Shown here: in pieces, positions 25,901-34,900 of the stretch
How the letters are laid out: each line of letters begins with the position of its first letter
Numbering within the stretch: the first letter of the stretch is position 1
Origin: a virus
Strand: one strand, 5' to 3'
Virus record (IMG/VR): IMGVR_UViG_3300008267_005230
Coordinates: 1 to 43,125 of that record
Length of the DNA stretch: 43,125 nt
Notes under the pieces: generated by a model
What the model was told of the DNA's origin: nothing
The model's database searches: none
What the model saw: only the letters and a program-made list of their open reading frames with translations
Position numbers and translations under genes: made by a program

Positions 25901-28900
25901 TTTTACTGCGTTAGACTCACTGTTAAACACAGTAATCGAATCAATTAAAGAAACATTAAATCTAGAAACGTAAATGTTTACCTGTTGATTATTTGATGGA
26001 ACATACGGTAGTCTAAACTCTGTAATTCCAGATTGTGTAACTGTAGAAATGTAATCAGTAAATTTTGGATTATAATTGTCCCACAGACCAACACCCCAAG
26101 GAACTGCGTTCCAGCCATAGTTAATACCTAGGTCAATCCCACTGATAGTTGCTCCACCGTAGTCAACTCCCTGCATTAATTGATCTAAATCTTTTCCGAA
26201 TTGACCAGTTACAGGGTTGTAATAGTAGTTAATTCTATCAGTTGCTGACAAGTGGTTAAAGTTTTTAGTGTACTCAATGGTGATAACACTACCAGCTGCT
26301 GGTGCAGAAGTAAATGTAATTAATCCTGAATAACTAGTATACCCTCTGTTAGTTGAAGTAACTGTAGATAGTTTATAGTCGCTTCGTAAAAGTTCTACGC
26401 CATTAATTGTTACGAACGATTTTCCATATTCTATTTCAGGACTCCATCGTAAAGGAAATTGTGTCTTTGACCCCGAAATAATATTTCCAGAGAACGTTTC
26501 ATTTTCAATTAGGTCAGCTAACAAGTATGTTCCAGAAATTCGATCAAACTTAACAGTAATTTGATTTGATCTTATTAACGGATTGCCTATTACAGCTATT
26601 GCTTTTGCCTGCGTACCTGTTGAACTTAATCCACCCTTAATTTCAACAGTAGGTGCTTTACTAAAGTATCCACCGTAGTTGGTAATTTCAATTCTATTAA
26701 TTTTACCATTTGAAATATAAGCCTTTGCTGTGGGATTTATTGTAACAAGCTTTTGATTATTTTCGTTAGTGCTTACACCCACGCCTGTTATTTTTACCAC
26801 TGGCGGAGTCACATACCCATTGCCGGCATCTAAAATTTTAATTTCAATTAAAGAAAATCCAATGTTCTTTACAGTAAAGTTATTAAAATAATCTAAATTA
26901 TCTAAATTAGTTGTCTGACTAGTAACAACACCATCTTCGCCTACTATGATGCTCTTGTTCTGAATTTGATAGTTTTCAGTAACAGTTGGCAACAAATCAA
27001 AGTCTGAAATAAAAGTTTTACTAGGATCAATTGCATTATAATTACTGACGAATTCTCTTATCTTTGTTCTATAAGGTTTTACTTCTTTGATGTATTCTTC
27101 AAAGAATTCAAGATTATCGCTGTTATATGTAACTTTCTGTTTGAGTTCACCGACGTTATGCTGCCCTTTAACAAAGCTTGTTTTGAAAGCCCAGTCAACG
27201 TATATCTGCTCTGTAAGTGCATATCGTACACCAGCAAAGAATAATTTTAAATATTCTCCCTGTAGTTCGTCAACTAAAATTTTACTTTTAAGTGTGTTTA
27301 GAATAATTCTTAATTCAGATTCTGGATTACCGTCAAAGCTAAACGTATCGTATAACGGGCCGTCATATCCTAATGTATTTGTAGCAAATTTATACAGACT
27401 TGAACTAAACTGAATTGATCCGTTCTGTCTACCAACTACAACATAATTATTTTCTGTGAGGTAGAAAGACTGCGCTATCTTTTTAAATAACACCCAGCCA
27501 CCAGATCCAAGATTAGCAACTTTAACAATACTACCAATAGGAATTTCTGTAGTAATTAGTTCGTAGGTATTGTTAACTAGATAATCAATTTTTGTAAATT
27601 CATTATAAGTTTCTACTATCCCAGTTGTAGGATCAGTATAAGAACCATACCAGTTTATGTACGACCAATACTTTCTTACATCATAGCTTTGTGATTTGAT
27701 CTTACTCCAAATTCTGTTGATAGGATCCCAAGTATAGATCGTCCATGTGTCATTATTGGTAGAATCTGACTGTACTAGTACACAGAAATTTCTTACTACA
27801 ATTCTTGTGCCAGATGAATATCCTTCGCCGGAGTTTTCAATAAGTATCTCAATAATTTTTCCTTCAGCATCAATAACTGATTTTAGTGCTGCTCCTTGAC
27901 CGCTGCCAGTAACTGTCAATGACGGACCGTACCAACTTAAAGGATCATTGTTTACATCAACTTTGTAAACTTTTAGTCTACCATAATTTTTACCAGAGTC
28001 AACAATATTGGCAGAAACTATTCTACCATTAAGCAACACTGGCGTAATAACAGCTTGGCGAATTAAAGTTGTCTGTACAAATCTTAATTCTTCTTCAGTG
28101 TCAATTTTTTGATCCCATAGGCCAGAAACAACCGTTGGCTGCATTTCAAATTTCTGTAATGCTGATAGGTCGTAATCATCAGCCAGTAACTTGTCTTTAA
28201 GAATCATGTTAACTCTTTCAACGAATTGTTTTAGAGCTTCAATTCTGTTGGCAAACATGCCCTGTCTAGGTCTAAATTCTATACCGTAACGTTTCTTTTC
28301 AGGCAATGAAATATCTGGAACTAATCTTCCATTTTCATCTCTACCAACTAGACTATGGAACCATTTTTGTTCAATAGCATACGGAATTTCAGTGCTTCTG
28401 TTAGTGCTTAATAATTTCCACTCGCTGTGATAATTGCTTTCTTTATATTCAGATTTCCAATATTGAATATTAACTGCAACATTTTTAGCATTTAGATATT
28501 TTTTACAATTTACTAGACTAAAACTATTTGGTCCTGTAAACGCAATGTAGCTATATCCGTAGGATGTTGGATCTGCTATTATTTTTGCAACGTCAAGGGC
28601 TGTTAAATTTCTACCTTCAACGTTTGGTACTGTGGTTTTATTTTTTACCCAGAAATAATAAGTTTCTTTGAATGTTTGACTTACCGAATCATATCGTTTC
28701 TTTACACTATAAACTGAGTCGTCATATTTTGTAGTGCCTGTAATTCCTTGTGAAAGTCCTTTATCTGTACCAGATAACTTATTCCACTGTGATGGCAGGA
28801 TAGAACTTTCTACCCATTCATATACATCAATGCTGGCAAAAGGATGTGCTTCATTCCAATTAGTTGTTCTATAATTTACATCTCCTGATTGAGGATCTGT

Positions 28901-31900
28901 AAATCTTGCAGTAGATAAATCCCACCACAGAGCACCAACCACTGACTTTGTCCAGTTTGCAGTCTCATCAACATTTACAGAATCTGTTCCTACAGAATAG
29001 TTTGCAGGATCAAAGTAAGTTTTATATTTGATTTCTTGATCGGCAATGCCGGGTATTTTACCGTAGATAGGATCTACTACATCAAGGTATTTAATAAGCT
29101 TACCTGTTTCTGTGCTGTATAGATAAACTTTTTTAATTTTAGTTACGTCAACACTTGGTATTTGTTCGTAATGTTTTTGCCAACTGCTTTCGCTAGCAGA
29201 TTTAACATACGAATATACTCTACCAGAGCTTGTATAGTTAATAGAAGATACTACTCGATCAATATCAGATTCTGCTGCAAAAGACAGCAATAGAGTATTT
29301 TTATAACCAGAAATACTTGTAATATTTACTATTCGTCTAGCTGTCAACGAACCTGAGACAAAAGTTCTTGTGCCTGCAATCGTATAAGTGCCAGTTAGGC
29401 CTAAACCAGTTCCGTTAGAAATAATTTTTACAGGCGTAAGATTACTTCCGTAGATTGTAGCACCAACTTCAATTCTACCTAGCGTAACATCAGTTACAGT
29501 TAGTGTTGTACCAGAAATAGAACCAACAAACGCAGCATCAGAAGTAGGAGTGATTGTTTCTCCAAAGATAAATGTTGAGTCTAATAGATCAAAAATATCA
29601 ATCTTGTTTTCATTAGAGGTTCTTTCAAATACAGTTAAGTTAGAATCAAATGTAGTTGAATTTGAATCAAACAACGTAGCATCAATTCCCGAACTTACAG
29701 AATAAGAGTATAGACTCTTATCATCATTTAAAAATCCGATGTCTGTGCCAAATTGCTCAGATCTATATTCTCTAGGACTTCTTAACACTTGCCCTATACC
29801 AGCTGCCGGGTCGTGTACAAATCCTGTGTTTATATATTTGTAAATTCTTATTTCGCCTACATCAGCTTTTCCGTTTACATCTGTCCTAGCTGCACCGATG
29901 GCTAGAGTAAGACCGTCATTGGACAATGCCACTGATTGGCCTAGCCTTTCTTGATTTAGTCCTAGGAAAGATACTGGGCTAGTATAGCCGCTGTTAAATT
30001 CATAGACAAATACCTGTCCAGAGTTTAGGCCATCTCCAGGAGCAGAAATTACTAATATTTTTCCGGTGTTTGAACACGCAATATCAAATCCAAAATATTC
30101 ATTTGTTGATATACCTGCTGGTGCCGGTATCGATGTTCCTGCGCTCCACCCAACATTAGTATAGTTATAATAATAAGCTCTACCTGTATTGCTAGTATAG
30201 CCAGTGGCTGCTACAAACAATCTGTATTCGTTGCCTGTAGTTGACCAAGCAAGACTACTGCCAAATTTATCACCGGCTGTTTGGCCTATTAATGTTGCAT
30301 TTATTTCAAATGTTCCAGATTTTTGTCTAAAATAAATCTGTACTTGGCCTTTGTCAGAATCATGTGTTGGTACGCCCACAGCTAACCAACTTCCGTCATG
30401 ACTAAATTTTAAAGTGGTTGCAACTACATCGGTAATTCTATCAAACAATGACCAAGAATTGTCGCTTGAACCTTTTTGATATAATGCTACATATTCAGCT
30501 GTAGCTACTGCGGCTAAATTACCAGATCCGTCTATTGCTATACAGCGACCAAAATTAAACGAATTTGCAGGTTCTAAATTAACTAAATTATCTTTTCTAT
30601 AAACAGGATTGTTCTTGTAAACAATATAGTTACCTGCTTGATTACTATCAATCCATGCTAATTCATTTGGTTTAAACTCATCCGGAAGATAAGAGTTTAA
30701 AGTAGTAATGTGAGGAGAACGTTGTTTAAAAACTTTATATGTTACAATAGTATCTGCATCGGCAAAAGATTGCCAACCTTGAACGTCTTTAACAAATTTA
30801 AATTGATTACCGTTAACTACTGTAACTTTATGGAATCCATTTAATTTTTCTGTTCCTTTAATACCAATTATGTCACCCACTGCCAATGGAGGCAATGCAA
30901 AGGATGTTACAGTTACTTGTTTAGAAGAATTTTCATAGGCTACTGTTTTAACTTTTAAATCATACAGACTAAATCTATACACTGACCAATCTCTAGACTC
31001 AAAAGCTGCCCAGATGTAATCACCGTTAGAAAAATCATTTACATTTAAAGTAATAACATTGGCTATTGATCTTACTGTAGCTTTAACATCTTCAACTCTT
31101 ACATAACCGCTAGTTCTTAAAAATCTATTAGTAGTATAAGTTGGCCAAATGTTATTTGTGTAGCTCAGAGGTTTAACATAAACATCTGTAGGTTTATATC
31201 TGTAGACAAAATCTTTTTCGTTAATATCAATTGAATCAACTAGTTCAACCGGCTGTGGATTGATTTTAAATTTATTTTCATCTAAAATAAATTCTACCTC
31301 ATCAAAGGTATCAACTGCTCCGTACTCCCCTACACGGAAAGCCCACTCTTCGTCAAACGTTAAACTTTCTTGACCGTCAGCACTTAACACATCAAACAGT
31401 TTGTTCAATACATTCTGCGTGCCTTTTTCAATAATCATACCCTGATAGAACTTGTATTGACTTACATCATTCTGAATAATGTTTTCGAGGTATTGACGTT
31501 TCTGATAACCAATTAAATGCTGTGCTACTTTTTGCTGACCTGCATCAAAATTGTCAGTATCAAGGTCGTAGAAATCTGTAAACTGTTCAGCACGATAATC
31601 CCAGTTAGGTAATAATTGAGATTTAGGAGTTTCTTCTAAAATCACCCAAGTATCGTCATTGAATTCACGTACACCCTGAATTCTTTCTTTGGCAGCATAA
31701 TAAAACTGTTTATATTTTACAATATCACCGAGATTATAATCAGTCCATGGTTCCCACTCTTGAATTTTAGCTTCGTCGTAGATGAACCCTTTAATTTCAA
31801 ACCCTCCGGTCCAACCAGCTGCTATATAACCTATAACTTTAATTCTTTCTTGATGATAACCTGCTTCAATATCGTAGATGGTATCATTAAACAAAGTCTT

Positions 31901-34900
31901 GTTATCAAGGACAACTACGTGTTCCTTCTGTATTAGGTGCAGAGTAATTCCGTAGATACCATAGTTGGTATTTTCTGGTTCGATTACAAATTGATTTTCA
32001 TTTCTATAAACTTTTATAAATTCTTCATCTAACTTTTGTCCGTCAACTCGAAGAACACTATAGGTATAAAAATTATCTGTCAAATCAGCAACCACTGAAT
32101 TTTGAGATTGGAAAATAAGTTTATTAGCACTAGGACTTATACTGAGCACTGAACCCTCTGCCCAGTTCTGTGTAGTCCAGAACGCAAATTCTTTTGCACT
32201 AGTTTCCCAGTTTGTTACTGTTCCCAGATTATTATTAAAATCATCAAAGACAAAACCTTGATCTTCTAGATAGGCACCGTAGCCCATGATGATGTCAACT
32301 ACTTCTTGTACTGTTGCAATTCTTTTGCCATATGGTATCTTGTCAACATTGTTAGCATTAAAATTCTTTTTTAACTCTATTTCTCTACCGCCAATAATTG
32401 GTAGTTCTGCAAGTCTAGCATACAGGCGATCATCAAACTCTGTTGAAGCAGTGTGAGTAGTTTTTGCTCTGTAATATAAATTATTATATCTTACAATTTT
32501 GCCAGAAGTATAAATTTCTCCTGCTTTCCACTCAAGGAAACTTTCACTGATGCCACCAACTTTAATCACCCTGTCTACTAATTTAGACTTGTAAACAATG
32601 AAGTAAGGATTTTGAGTATTATAACCTTTTACTTCGTAGCCGTTACTAAATCTTGTAATCAATATACCGCTGTAAATTACTTTTCTTATAGCACTTGATG
32701 TATTAAGACTAACTGAATAATTTTCTTCAGGCACAAAAACTCCGCCAGCACTGGTTGGAGTTTTGCTGTCTAATAGAATTTTAAATTTTTCTTTATTAGT
32801 GTAAGATCCTAATCTTGTTGACATTTTATTAGTCAACGATGCTAGATCATATTTGTATTGGGTTAATCTTGCTGTATTTTTACTAGTAAGATATTCAACA
32901 ACATAGTTTACTAGCCCCGAAGTAAATCTTCTGTCTGTTTCTACTTCATCAGCAACAGAAGGAAAAATAAGATCTTGTAATCTAATACGAAGGCCAGTTT
33001 CAGAATACACTAATTGGCCAGTATTATTTTTTACAATCCTGCTTCGGTCTATGCATCGTCCAAGGATATCATTTGGTTTTAACAATAGTATTGTACTAAT
33101 TAATGCAAATGGATAATAACTGCTTTTTCTCCAAGCAGCTTCAACAGGGCCTTGGTCGCCAAAGACATAAAAAGAATCTGTTGAATTTTGCATTAGTCCT
33201 GCTACATAGCCTGCGTTTAACGGATCAAGTAAAATTCCATTAGTGTCAGCTGGCGGACCTTGGTCTAAAATTAATCTAGCAAATTGTTTGTTAAGTCTAG
33301 GAGGTTTACCAGGCTCTCTAATTAGACCTTCTTTAAGGTCATCCCATAAAACTAGGTTATCGCTAGTATATGGAGCAGGTCCGTAGACATCTTGCCACCA
33401 AATTGGTTCAATAAAAAATCCTAATGATTCCCAAGGTGTAAGATGAGGCGTGTCTGTATCAAAGAACCATTTGTATATTCCTCTCCAATATGCAGGTGCA
33501 AGTCTACCATCAGGTGCTACATGATCTCTATAATTGTAAGTAAACGCATTTTCTCTGTCATAGAACAACGGACGAGAATAGTCTTCTTGAATATTAAGAG
33601 TCCATTGATAAAAATATTTTGATAGTACTGAATTAAATTCATCTACTGTATAATCATTTTCTCTACTGTAACTTGGAATATAATTGAATATATTAAACAA
33701 TTCAGTATCATAAGATACTTTTACATTGTTAAAAATTCGTTTTTCTAATTCTAAAATTAAATCGTCTCTATAATCATCAAACGCAATAGTAATACTACCG
33801 TCATGTCCTTGTATAACTTTGACTGGTTCAATGTATGTGTCGTCAACATAGATTGAAGGTTCAAATAATGGATACAATCCTAGCTTACTAGGAGTAGGTG
33901 GTACAAAGCATCCATCAGTTGATTCGTATTCATATACTTCAATAATATCGTTTTCGCTTAACTCTGCTAGGAGTGTAACAAACTCAGTGTCTCCAAATAC
34001 ATAGTCTCGACCGTGTACTAATTGAACATCATTAAGGTATACTCCGACAGCACGATTAGACAATGTTTTTAAATTAAACAATTGACTTAAAGGATACGAT
34101 GTAGTTCTAGCATCTAATACTGTGTATTCTGTACGATTTGCTGCGGTATACCCGAACATATCAGAAAGATAATAAGGACTAGATTTAGGTTTATTTGCAA
34201 ACATATTTTGCAATATAAAATCTACGTGTCTTCTTGGCTCAGCATCAAAACCACTGTCAGATGCAGCAATAATAAATGCTCTTTTAAACTGTGCATAGTC
34301 AGTACGTGCAGTATCTAATGCCTTGAGTAGGTTAGCAGACTTATTACCAAGATGATATAAAGAAAGGTTCATTGGACCTGTATGCTGTACGAATCTTGTT
34401 CCGTATTCGCTTAATCGTCCAGCATCTCTTAAGATTGCTTTAGGGCCGTTATTAAAAAATACCAACGGATTGTTACCAATGATAGAGTCAACGTGATCAA
34501 TTACTTCACCAAGGGTAAAGTCTTGAATGTTGTTGTTCAACGGATTATTTTCTAAATTAATTGGTAATTTATAATAGCCGTTTTGATTTTTATGTTTCTT
34601 TGTAAAGCATTCTATAGTAACCATTGAGTCAACAGCATCTGTGGTCAATCTTACTAGTTTGTAAACAACGTCATCAACAATAGAAAACTTTGACGGAATT
34701 AATCGTGTACCGTTAACATAAACTTTGACTAATAAATCTTCTAGTCCATCTTTAGTATCAAAAACATCTAATGGAAAATCGTTTACTATTGACACTGTAG
34801 ATCTTACACCATTTTCGTCAACTACTGTTTTAGTTTCATTTTTATAAGTTCTTACAATAGGCTGCACGTTGGACAATACATTTTTAATCCAGCCGTTTTC